A stretch of DNA of 64,000 nucleotides, from assembly GCA_013397455.1 (NCBI GenBank), contig VYZB01000533.1, positions 1,606 through 65,605 on the forward strand, in the 5' to 3' direction. Numbering within the stretch: position 1 is the stretch's first letter; each line of letters starts with the position of its first letter. The notes below the pieces were generated by a model. That model did not search any database. It was not told the origin of the DNA and saw only the letters and a program-made list of their open reading frames with translations. Made by a program: the position numbers and the translations under genes. Shown here one piece after another: positions 25,720 through 37,625 of this stretch. This DNA comes from Crotophaga sulcirostris (taxonomy: Eukaryota; Chordata; Aves; Cuculiformes; Crotophagidae).

Positions 25720-28332
25720 ATTCCTTGTCCCTCCTGCCTGTAATTAGTTCATCTCATCTGCAAGGTCTGTGGAAAAGAACGGATTTGTGTGTGTGTGTTA
25801 GAGCAGCTCCCAGCACATGGTGGCCCAACCTTGCTTAGCACCGGTAGGTGCACTGAACTTCATTTTATTACAAATAAGATGTGGGAAGATGAGCTACGTC
25901 AGGAGTTAACAAGAGCTCCTTTCACTGCCTCACATCTCTGTTGGAGTGTTAGCTGACAATCATGCCACTGTACAAAGTACAGCAGAGCAACAAAATCACT
26001 ATGAAAAATAGTCCGTTCTGACAGAGTGATTTACTTTTTTTAGGCTATGTAAACCTGGGACAAAATGCACATAGTGGAGCCTCTGCTTTTGGGAGCCGTC
26101 CTACCCAAGGGCTTCATTTACAGAAACTCTCATAGCTACACTGTGCTCCCATTGAACCTTTAGAAAAAGGATATTGAGTCTACAAAAGCAACTGTGTAAA
26201 CGTCTCAATATTAAGTCAGCATTCGTGTTTGGGGATGCTAGCCTATATGCAATCACAGTTTCAAAAGGTAAGTTTTTTGCTTGACCCAATGTTGCCCCTG
26301 TGTTGCACAGCTTTGTAATTTGGTTGTCCTCCTAGAGGGTGCAGATCTTCAGCAGGGAAGAGAGCTTGCTGCTTTCTGAGAAGTCAGCCTAGGCTGCACA
26401 CTTCATAACCTGGTCACCCTGGCATTGTGTTCCCTAAGGCTGCCTCAGGAAAGGTAGGTCTGTAAAGCAATGGGCTGCCACCCAGCAGGCACTTGGGAGA
26501 GAACGAAGTGTGTGGTTAAGAACTTACCAATAGTGAGAGAGAGGCTTATTCAAGGAAAGGTTTACTCTTCACAAGGGAGTGGGTTTTGGTTTTTTTTCCT
26601 GATGTTCCCCTTTTGTTAATGCTTTTTATGTTCCTTTCAGGAAAGTTGAATTATACCACAGTTCTACGCAAAACAAAGAATCCACTCATGGGCTGCAACA
26701 GCTTTTGCTAAATGGAAGTCTAGTGTATTGACATGGACATGACAGCTTGCAAAGCTGCAAAAGGAGCACTGCCAGGATGTTTTGCCTTTATTTGCTAAGC
26801 TAAACTTGCACTTGCCTTATTTTCTATTCAAAAAGATCTAAGAGTATTTACTGAAAAAGTGCTTCTCTGTCCTCCTGGTCCCATCTCCAGAAAGGCTCTT
26901 ATGTCAAAGTCTGAACTACAGTTCTGGTGGGTTTCCTTTAAAAATAGTCTCTGCCAAATTTACTTCTTGAACATATATATACTATCCCTGTGCTTCAGTG
27001 TTAACACAGAGAAGTAATAAAGCTTGGTGGTCTTCAAGGAATTCGACAGGGTTGCATTTTTTCCAGATTCAGCGTGCAACACCCTGTGCCACACAGATAC
27101 TTGCTCCCGCCTTGTTACAGCACTTTCTCCTGCATGCCCTTCTCTGCACCTGCCACTCAGAGGCAGTACGGTAGTAGCAGAGACATGTCTATTTGCTTTA
27201 ACTTCCTTGCCCGACCTACATATGTAGGAAAGTCCACATCCCTTCTACAGGATGTCTGTTATGTAAGGAAGGAGGGGGTCCATATGCTGCATGTCTTACA
27301 GCTTGGCAAAGGCAGATCTGCAGCAGTTCATGCTGTTACAGGAGTTATTAGGAGAAAGGAAAATCCGTGCTGTAAGGGACACGTGCATCAGGGGGAAGGT
27401 AGATCTTGTATTATGTTTGGCTATGAGCCCCAGGGAATATTTGCTTTTGCATTTTATCCAGGTCTGCTCTGAGGCTGGTAGTAAATCCCTCTGTGACTTC
27501 AGCAAAAGCAAGACTGAAAATGTGACAGCATCCTGATGGTGGCATGCAGTGCCGTATCTTCCTACCAAACACCAGTTAAAATTAGTCTACTGACCACCGT
27601 GGCATCACCCCAGGAAGCATAAGCATGGAGAACATAACTACCACAGCAAATCCTTACTTCCAAAAGTGTGTTATAAACCACTAGAAGACAAGGACCATGA
27701 TCCTATTTTACCTTAAATGTCATGCCACTAACCTCCATGCATCTATGCCTGATAGAAAGATCACCAAGAAGATCATCTCTACCTCAACCACACTTTTGTG
27801 GGCACCTGCGTGTAGTCCCCAAGCTTCTTACCTAACATGCTGGCTTTGTGAGCAGTTAATTTCTTGAATCAGCTGCTCATATCACAACTACTTTAATGGC
27901 TCATGTAAACAGGCAGTAAAACCAAGCTGCCCTGGAAATAGAAACATGTTCTAGGCTGGCTGTTTAAAAAGGTTTCTTTACAAATATGAGAGTCTTAATA
28001 TTTACTGGCAGAAATGCAATTAATAAAATTTCTAAGCTTTTCCTCCTAAGTGAGCTATTGAACTGATCAAAATTCAAATGCCTATGAATTTTACATACGC
28101 ATCAACTGTAAGACAGGTGACCAATAAAATAGTGGGGATATCCTTAAATATGTGAGAACTGGAATTTAAAACTTTCTTTACATCTTTACCTGTTGACATT
28201 CATAGGGTTTCCACACATTGTAGTACATAAGCATACAGTAAAGTCTAATTAATTCATGATTATTTGTGCTTTTGCAAATAATGTGTTTTGACTGTCAAAC
28301 ATCATTGGAGAAATCTATTACATTTTAGTTCT

Positions 28333-28368
28333 AAACTCAGAGATTCTATTAAACTCAGAGATTCTATT
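28333..28368. repeat. short tandem duplication (18-base unit, 2 copies)
   Basis: The unit AAACTCAGAGATTCTATT occurs twice head to tail. It looks like a replication-slippage duplication in AT-rich DNA. Confidence 0.9.
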
Positions 28369-31300
28369 ATACTTTTAATATTCTATTATACAATTTGCAT
28401 CAGTGAAATAAGTCCAATTTACAGCACTTTGCAGTGGTATAAATGAATTTACATAGTGTATATTACACAGTTATGATGTAAGAAAACCTAGGAATTGTAG
28501 AAACAATGATTTAAAACCATTAATTTGCTCCACATCTAAGCATCAGCACTTCTTTCAAAGGTAGAAACCAATTAATAATTTCTCCTCAGGTCTAATTCAT
28601 TGAATTGCTGCCGATACTACGAATTTTAAAAGCTCAGGCACAAAATCAGGGCATCAGGGTTACTTCACTTGATTAAATACAGCCACTTGTAAGGGCTATT
28701 TTGTAACTGTTCTGTTTGTCACATCAGATGCCTTACTCTTAACTTTTTGATGACAAGATCCAGAAGTAAGAAATAAAAATTTAGTGGATGGTAAAAAGCT
28801 ATTGCAGAAATTCTTTCCTTTAAGGTATTCCCTGTTCCAACGGGGAACTTGGGCATTCCTAAGAAACTTGCAAGATAAGCCCCGAAGAAGGGAGGCAACA
28901 CTGTAAAGAGAAGAGGACAATGCCACTTACTTTTCTGGTCACAGGTGCTTGTGGCTCTTGAAGCCTGGTGAGCAGGCAAAGAGATACCAAAATCAGATGC
29001 TTTCTGTTTTTCTTTCCCGACTGCTTTTGGAGTGCCTGGCTGCAGAGCTTGCTCTCACTGGAGTCCTGGTCCTGGCTGCCTCATTTATAGAGTAGCAGGT
29101 CCTTTGTCTGGCGCGTGTCACCACTAGTGCTAGCAATCCAGGGAGCTTGTTTTGCATCTCCCAGGAGATTCTCTCTATCCTGCCTTTTTCCTTCTCACCA
29201 CTCGCCCTCTGCACTTTCCTGAGGCTGGTAGCGGGCAGTAGCTGAGACCATGCTTGCTAGTCTTAGAGCAACTTTGTCTAGGTCAGGTGCACTTTGCAAG
29301 ACGGAATGGAAGCTGCTCATGGCAAGAATCTATTTTTTTTCTTTTTATTTTTTTTTTCTTGTGGGAGGGGGATTCCTTTTTTGGATTTATTTAGTCAGCT
29401 CTGAGCATGTGCTTCCAGAGACAGAAATGCAATGCTCATTCAAAAGCTGTGTTTAACATGACAGTACTGAGGAACAGGCTGATGTATTTATTGTATTGCT
29501 AAGCAGGAGATCCTCTCTCTGCTCTGAGAGTAAGCACAGTCAGGCTGTGGGGGATGGCTGTTTGCAGGCAAATCCATTCTGCACTATCTTTTTTGGGGAA
29601 AGCTCTCTTTCACTTGGAGTCACAGCTAGCAGCTTTTGCAGCCTGGAGGACAGCTACAGCTGCTGCAGTGTCAGTGATCAGTGCTGCCCCAAGCCCTGTG
29701 CTGGACCTCTGCCTGAGTCTGCGTGACAACAGGAGGCCGCAGGTGTGAATTCAGACATCTACCAGATTGCCCTTCACTTCGAGGCCCCACACAGTGCACC
29801 AAGGGTAGGTTTAATTCATGCTTTTACAGCAAAGATGAGCCAGGTCCATGTCCCTGTGGCTAGGACAGACAGAGGATCAGTGAAACAGGGACTTCTTTCT
29901 CTGCTGCTGGGGTAGCCCCAGAACTTCCTCTCAGCTTAAAGACAGCAGGTGAGTAATCTGACTTCTGACTGCAAAGAAGAAATGGTGCAGACTAACATAT
30001 TCTCCATCAACGGAGCATTTTTATGTTTTCCCATTATAAAGGCTGGTCCATCCAGCCTCACCCGCCCCCTGGGTAACAACTCTCTTCATAGGAAAATAGT
30101 CGTAAAATTGCCCCAAGCACAGGCCAACAGGGCATAGCTTTGTTACAAACATACAAAAGCCTTTGGAACCCTTATGACCTCACTTGCACCTCCATCCACT
30201 TCTCTATTAGGTGCAGGGAATTTGCTTTGGATGGAAGTAAGAGTAAATAGGGAGAACAAGAGCAAGATACCTACTTATACATTGGGAGCAACACAATACT
30301 AAAGAGGAACAAAGGATTGGGAAGGAGGACTCCCAGCTAATCACCCTGCTGCAATCATGGGACAGGAAAAGGCCTGCATTTTACAATAAGGTAGCTTTAA
30401 GCACACTCTGCGATTTTCATCTGTGAAGCTCTAAGAAAACTCAGATCTTACCCACACAACCTGACCCAAAACAGCAAGCTGGCTAGGTAGGGCTCACCTA
30501 CCTGATTTTTATAAGCAGTGCAAAAGTTTATTTTAACAGGATTGCCCCCATAAATATTCACAACGCAGTGGTGGAATGAGGTGGTTGCTCTCCGGAGAGA
30601 ACGAGCCCCAGGTCCTTGTGGGGGCAAGTCGTTCCCCACAGAGCTCAACTGGAGATTCAGTCCTTTCACACGGTAAATTAACAGTGGCACTACAGCCTGA
30701 AAGCTGTGTCAACCGCTTCATTTAGCACAAGTGTTATGTTAACTAAAGGCCCTATTCCAGAGAGGCCTTTGGCCTCACAGAAGTCTAATTTCCATGTAAT
30801 TTACACTGGAAAGTTGCAGAGTGCCTGTCCTCTCTGTTACTTCCTTGCACCCATCATATATCCACAATCTGCCCTGAGATACTCCAGCCAGCATGCAAAG
30901 TAGGGAAAGGGGCTTGCCAGTGCAGAAAGGGAGGGAGCTGAAGGTCTTAATCCCGAGCTGCTTGGATACTTCGCTGCCTAGGGCTTTCAGAACCTGGCCA
31001 GAGGAAGCACTCTAAAATATACAGCCAGGAAAGTGTCTGTCCTTGCTGGGAGAGGGGCTGGATGGGCTGCTATTCATTCTCACCTATCCAAAACAAGAGA
31101 GCTAGGTCCTGCTCCTGTTGCTGTTAGATATGTGTTTCATCCATGCCCTCTCCAGAGCTGGGCTCATGGCGAGAAACCTGCCTCACTGGGGAAGGATGAG
31201 GAGAAAAAGGGACATTCCAGCCCCCTCCCAAGTACTTCAGAAAAGCCACCACTGTGTCTCCAGTTCTTCAGCTGTATCAGAAGGTCTCCTCATCTCTCTC

Positions 31301-34300
31301 CTGTTGTACAAGGTTGTACAGTTACTCCACCTGAACACCTCTGTGGCAGCCCAGCTGGGTCTGTGCAACCTGCAGCACCCAGGAGGTCCTCACTTTCCCC
31401 ATGCTCTCCTGCTTTCCACTGTCCCCTGGTACTCTGCAGCCCGGATTTCCTCCTCTGAAAGGCTACTGCAGAAAGGTTCTGCATCGATGACAAGCATAGC
31501 AGGACTTTCTCCCTCACTAATGGGACATGCCATGGCCCACTCTCAGGCCCAGGTCAGGAGGTCCCAGCTACTAAGCCAGTATTGGTGTTCAGTCATTAGG
31601 GATGCTCATGGAATGGCACAGGGATGCTAACTTTTAAGCCAGTTTTAAGGGTCTTCTTTACCCTACCAGATTGCTCTGAAGGGGTCCTATATAAGGGCTT
31701 GCTTCACTGTTTCTTTATTAAGTTTCTTTTCAAACTGTGACTACTTGGCTCTGACAAACCGCATCAGCTGTACTCAGCTTCCTTTCCATATTTGGCAGTG
31801 ACATGACAGCAGAGGGAATACATTATCAATAAAAACATCCCTGCAGTTCTGCAATTACTTCTGCTCAGAAGAATAATCTATATTTGCAAGGATAGTATAG
31901 CTCAGCCAGGGACAAGGAAAGGGGAACAAGGGTGGTGAAAGGAAAATTGCACCCTAGGCATGAATTTCCTCACAAAAATTTCTACTGAGATCCATCCTGA
32001 TGGTTTCCTTGGAGTCTGGGGCAATTGTTTATGTGCAATGGGTCTGGGTTTTAGCAGCCACCTGTTATCAGTCCATGAAAAGTCAAGGGAAACAGAATAT
32101 ATTTTGTAATTCTCACTCGGCCCTTCAGACAGCAGTTGATATTAGCATGTTTGCTGATGTAAATGGCCACATTTTTCCTCCAGATACTTCTTTCAGAAAC
32201 TAGAGACCCAGTGCTCTTACAGCACCAAGGAGGCGTGGAGGCTGGGGAACACTGCATATGCAAACAGGGCAACTAGGGACATGCAGTTGTTGTGTCTGCA
32301 GATGCAGAAACCACTCTTTTATTGCCACAGTGCTGGCGGGCCCTTGCTGGAGTGCAAATCCGCTCTGCCAGGTAGGTACACAGTCTTCCTAGCAGAGAGA
32401 TATTCTTCAGCAAGTTTGATGAAACAAAAGCAAGGAGAGAAAAGGAAATGTAGTCTCAGCCCTCTCATGAGTAAGAACTGAAACTGAAGAGGAGAACAGG
32501 TACAGATCCACTACAGAGAAGCCTGTCTTTCTACATTTCTGCTATCATGCCCAGCATGTGATCCCACCAGCAGCGGTGCTGAATTCACATTTAGTGCACT
32601 CACTTTTCTGAAGAGCCACGCTTCGGCCAGCTCATTGGCTTACCCCAGCACCACAGATACCAGTAACAGATCTGGATGAAGCAGCAGACTGCCTGCATTG
32701 TCAGTTATTTATGCAACAACATTTACATGTGTGGCTTTGCAAAGTAGAAGATGTGAGGTCTGGCCACTTTGAAGGAGTCAAATACATGTGGGTGGTTACA
32801 AAATATGAATGTCCTCAAAACTGGGTTTCTCATGCCCCTTTTTGAAATTCGGCATGCCAGCCTTTAAATTCCAGACCCTGAAACATCCTAGGGGAGTAAC
32901 TCTAGTTATTCCTCTTCATAAAAGGAAGGAAAGCTATTCCTGGTGTATATGGCTGTGGTTTGCAAGCAGGAGCAAAAGGCTTTACCCTCCTGCTACACAG
33001 CCTCCAAGGCTAACAGAAGCCTCTCCAATAGTAGTAGTCAGATGGAATAAAAAAAATAGTGTTTCCCACTGGGCCGATCCTCAAACCCTGTCTTTCTCCA
33101 GCAAAACTCCTACTGCAAATGATCAGGAAATAAAAGAGAATCCTGTCTAAATATGGGCAGAAATTTCAGAATATGGACCTGAGCTCAAATTATTTTCCCC
33201 CCTTTGTGGTGTGACCTCTTTCAATCTGGTGAAAACAGCACACAGAAAGTGACGGACAGGAAGAAGCTACACAGCCATTTTATCACTGTGAGTTCAGAGC
33301 CACACTCTACAGATGGGAGCAATTGGAAGCAGTTATACACATCTGGAGCCCTGCCCTTTAAAATCAAAATTTAGATCAACAGATTTTAAATATAGTGGGC
33401 TGGAGGCTGCTTGAGATTGAGAACAGCAGCTAGCTGCAAACTGCTGAAATATTGAACTTCCATTATCTGAAACTTTTTGTAATGTTTTGAATCTTGTGTT
33501 AGAGTTAACAAAACACATCAGGGGGTGCTTTGAATTTTGGCCACATTTTTTTGGCTTAATTTCAGAAGTTAAAAATCTAGTTTTTAATGCTGAAATTTGC
33601 TGAGAGCCTTGAAGAAAATGTTAAAGCCACAGAAGGAAGAGACTGGAAACCTATGTTTCTCTAAACCTTCTGTTGGGAGCAGGAGAGAAGAGGTAAGCAG
33701 ATCATTTTCCCTTTGACATAGACATATCTACACATTGGAAATCACTTAAAACAGGGAAAAACAAAGCAGTCAACTGAGATAATCAGCAGTTGACATTTTC
33801 ACTGGCACACAGTGCTTAGCTCAGCCAGGTCGCATGCAGCCATAAGGCCACCACATTAAGCATCACTCAAAGCAGAATTTCAAAGAAACATGGAATTGGA
33901 AACCTTCTTGGCCAGAGTATAAGCCCTGAAGGGTCTTTGCCATAGATGTGTTTGAGTCTTCTACAACAGTCTTCTAACTAGTGACAAAAAGTAGGGACCA
34001 AGAGATTTAATTTCCAGTATGACTTCAAGCAAAACACTCAAAACCCAGCCATGTGCATTTGATGCATCGGGATTCACCACAGTTTTGCACAGCCCAGCAA
34101 GTTCTCTTCTGTGACGTGTAAGTCTTTGAAACCATGTGGCTTTCTCTTTGAGGTTAGTTTTTGCAAGGAACAAGGGAATTTGCTCTGAATCTCCCTAACA
34201 TCTCTTCTTAGTGCAGGTTGCTGCTGTGGAATGGCCGAGGTTGAAATCCTCAGAGAGATCTCATATTTGGTGCTTGACACTGCTTCTCTTGCAAGACTAG

Positions 34301-36289
34301 CTGTGCCTGCATATGCAAAGGGAAACTCCAAGAAACCCAGCCTCTCAGGGTTTCATTATGATCACACAGTCCATTTCACATATGAAAACCCAGAGCTGCT
34401 CAGTATTCTGATGCTGAAATATTGTTTCTTCCTTTGTTTTTAAAGCTTTGCCATCATATTTTTTTCTCAGTTAGGAATGTATGACCTTATTGCTGCCTTA
34501 ATGATAGCAATAAACAGACCGATGGTGCAATTGATTTCAAATTTCATTTTCAATTGTTTTGTTTCCATTGTTTTTAAATACATTTCTATATTTCACATGA
34601 TCAGCTGCTATAAACTGATATACTTTCATGAATTTTTATAGAAGAGTACTGGTCCACAGCTTGCAGAAATCACACCATTACTCTTTCAATCCACCTGTAT
34701 TCCATCATACGACTGTGCTATATGTCTCTTTACTTTCCACTGGCTCTACAAAATCCAACAGCAGCCAGATGAAGGACGACAATTTTTTGGCAGATTCATG
34801 AAGGTAAGAACTCTGCAACCTGCATATCTGCATTTTCAAAAGTATTTGGCAAGGTCAGTCAGAGACTCCTAATACTTTGGACCAGGGTCCAAATTCACCT
34901 GAATATAAGTTCTGTTCCTGCAGAATGGGAATCCCAGCCACTCACATCACGGCACAGGGAAGCAGCTCTGTTAACACCACTAAAGTCCTTTGTGTACACA
35001 TCAGCATGTTTCACCCCAACTGTGTCACCTGAATCCATGAAACGAAGACATGCCCTATGGTTTGCTTGACCCATCAAACATGCAGGGTCTGAACTCTGTT
35101 CAATATTTTTAATAGCCTGTGAGAAGCCCTTGAGATAGCTTTGCCTACCAGCTGGTAGGCAAAAAAAAAATTTAAGTATCAGAGTGTGTTCAACAGTGTG
35201 GAGAAGGACAGGGCAAAAAAATTCTCTTGATCATCTGTGAGTACCAAAAGCTCTGAGTTACCAAAAGAAAACCTTGTCTGGGGTGGAAAACCTCGTCTCC
35301 AGTGTATTGCATCTGCCATGAGAGAGGCAGCCTCATCTTTGTCACAAACAAAAGGAGCTGCTTTCAGCCAGGAGTATTATACAGCAAATGTAGGTCAGCT
35401 CAGCTTTCTAAGTGGCTTTCAGTGGCTGCACAAAGAATAAATAGGCTCTCAGCTCCTCTGTTTAAGTTGTAACTGACCTTTCTTGCCTTCCAAAGCTTTC
35501 TACTCCAGTTTGTGGCAGAAAACACCATCACTTCTAGCTGGAGGAAAGTGTGACAGCCTCAGAGACCAACTGCATGCCATAAGCTATGTTTTGAGTACCT
35601 ATGAAACTTCAGTAAGATGTTGTCATTTTCCAGGCTCCTGACAAGTGTTTCAGGAAGACATAATCCTACATGAAACCCAGATCCAGAGGATGTGAATACC
35701 TTGCACTAAAGCCTAAATGCAGCATTTAGGTGATAGAGAGCCTGTGAATCCAGGCCTGCAGACACAGCTTCCATGGTCTGTTTTGGTAATATGTCCCTTC
35801 ATTCAGATTTGTCACTGTGTTCAGTGACTAAGACCAGGCTGCTGACAGCACCTCTCAACTCAAATTTTGTCTGGGATGCTGGGCTTTATACTATGAATGA
35901 ACAAACTCATAACACATCATGAATGCAAGAGACAGAGAAGTAGTTTTGGTCTGAGCAGATCAGAGATGATCTTTCAGCTCACTGAAAGCAACATCCCAGA
36001 GTGAGGTGTTAGCTGCCAGGAATGCACCAGTACTGTCCTCCTCAACCCGGTACTGAGATGCCATTAATACACTGGCGGCGCCCACTCCCGACCTTCGATT
36101 TACCAGTGTCTCCAAACTGCTTTGTGAAGCAGGAGCACCCATCTGCACAGAAACAAAGCCCTGCTCCACTGCTCTTCATATCAGCACCCTCTGCCCACCC
36201 CTTTCAGCAGCACTGCCTTTTTGCAGTTTAAATGTTTCTTTTTAGAGTGTCTTTTATTTCCAGCCTGGAGAGCATGGGGACGAGAGATG

Positions 36290-36560
36290 GGATAGAGATG
36301 CTGAAGTAGTAATTTACATAATCTGATTAACAGAGGATTATCCAATGGCTGCTGAACAGCCTTAGTGTGCTTGAGCTAAAAACCTTACTATTCATTGCTC
36401 TCACCACCCTGCAGGACAGCTGCACCTGCAGCACCAGCTAATTCTCTCCTGGGGACTTCAAGGAAGGAGAAAAGCAGGGGATTATTTTTATTATTATCTG
36501 AGGGAGGGTTGAGGAGCTGCAGCTTCTTGTGTGCAGCTCCTAAATTGATCTGTCTGCATT
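36290..36560. promoter_or_regulatory. candidate non-coding regulatory block (homeobox and E-box motifs)
   Basis: Within about 270 bases there are homeodomain-type sites (AATCTGATTAACAGAGGATTA, about 36318-36338), a CCAAT box (GGATTATCCAATGG), E-boxes CAGCTG and CACCTG near 36420, and a GC-balanced composition unlike the flanks. This is motif reading only; conservation was not tested. Confidence 0.2.
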
Positions 36561-37242
36561 AGTCTTCAGGAAGCTGAAATGAAAGCTAAGCCAGTTGGCA
36601 TTATCAGGAACAGCCACCACCTTTGAAAAGGGACGGCTTGTGTGGCTCCCCCTGGTTTCCCTGTGGGTAGTTCAATGGGGCCCATCCAGACTTACTGCAG
36701 AAAGGAGTTGGGTAGAAGTGTCCTGCACATGCAAGAACCAAAAGCAGAGTTTCTGCAGTACTCACCAGTACCCTGTTCAGCTGGGAACAAAACAGACCCG
36801 ACATTTGCTCTAACATAACGAGAGAGCTTCTCAGGCTGTATCCAACACCTCTCCACACCCCACCCTCCCTCCAGGAACAATACAGTGACATGGGGATGAG
36901 TATGCTTCAGTCTTGTGAAGCATCACACCCAACATATTATCTCTTTATTGCCCACAAGCTGCGACATGGGCCAGTTATCCAGGGACTCGGCTGTGGTGTC
37001 AACTGTGGGAAGGACAGTGGGACCCACCAGACCAACCCAGCTGTACAGTCAGGGGAGAAGAAATAAGCCTGCAAAACAGCTCTCCCCCAAGCACAGTCCA
37101 AGACCTCCCATCCAGGAGGGCACCCAACTCTCCTGCAGCATCTCAGAAAGCAAGCTAAAAAAGAAAATACAACACGTGGAAGAGAAGGGAAGCTGAATAC
37201 CCCTTGGACATACTAAAAACTCAGCAGTGAATAAGGGCATCA

Positions 37243-37625
37243 TAATGTCATAGAATCATAGAATCATCCGGTTGGAAAAGACCTTTGAGCTCATCGAGTC
37301 TAACCATACCTATCTAATTACTAAACCATATCCCTGAGAAACTCATCTAGCCATCTTTTAAACACGTCCAGAGATGGTGACTCAACCACCTCCCTGGGCA
37401 GCTTGTTCCAGTCCCTGACCACCCTTTCAGTAAAGAAATTTTTCCTACTGTCAAGTCTGAACCTCCTCCGGCACAACTTGCAGCCATTTCCCCCCATCCT
37501 CTCATCTGTCACTTGGGAGAAGTGACAACACTCACCTCCTTCCAGGCAGTTGTAGACAGTGATGAGGTCTACCCTCAGCCTCCTCTTCTCTAAGCTAAAC
37601 AACACACTGCTGGCTCATATTTAGC
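37243..37625 (-). mobile_element. CR1 LINE 3' fragment
   Basis: It starts with TCATAGAATCATAGAATCAT, the inverted CR1 tail, followed by the complement of the CR1 3' end. The minus strand still translates as the CR1 ORF2 C-terminal part ([20 protein letters not shown], about 37390-37450). It is one of the better-preserved copies here but 5' truncated. Confidence 0.93.

Larger units (their letters stand above)
21841..37242. other. intergenic region upstream of TAL2, no gene recognised
   Basis: Fifteen kilobases without a recognisable exon. Simple tracts include TC repeats at 22879-22896, an 18-C run at 25702-25719, a short GT repeat near 25785-25798 and a tandem duplication at 28333-28368. A block at 31640-31770 has a TATATAAGG box that could be LTR debris. 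Longer open frames at 27.1-27.5 and 31.0-31.6 kb show no domain. Confidence 0.5.

Noticed and set aside
31033..31630. Open frames of 141 and 170 codons
   Set aside because: There is no domain, splice support or homology recognised. The overlapping frames in GC-richer DNA look like chance.
31640..31770. LTR-like block with a TATATAAGG box
   Set aside because: Only one promoter-like motif; no defined ends and no similarity to the two LTRs in the window, so not listed as a mobile element.
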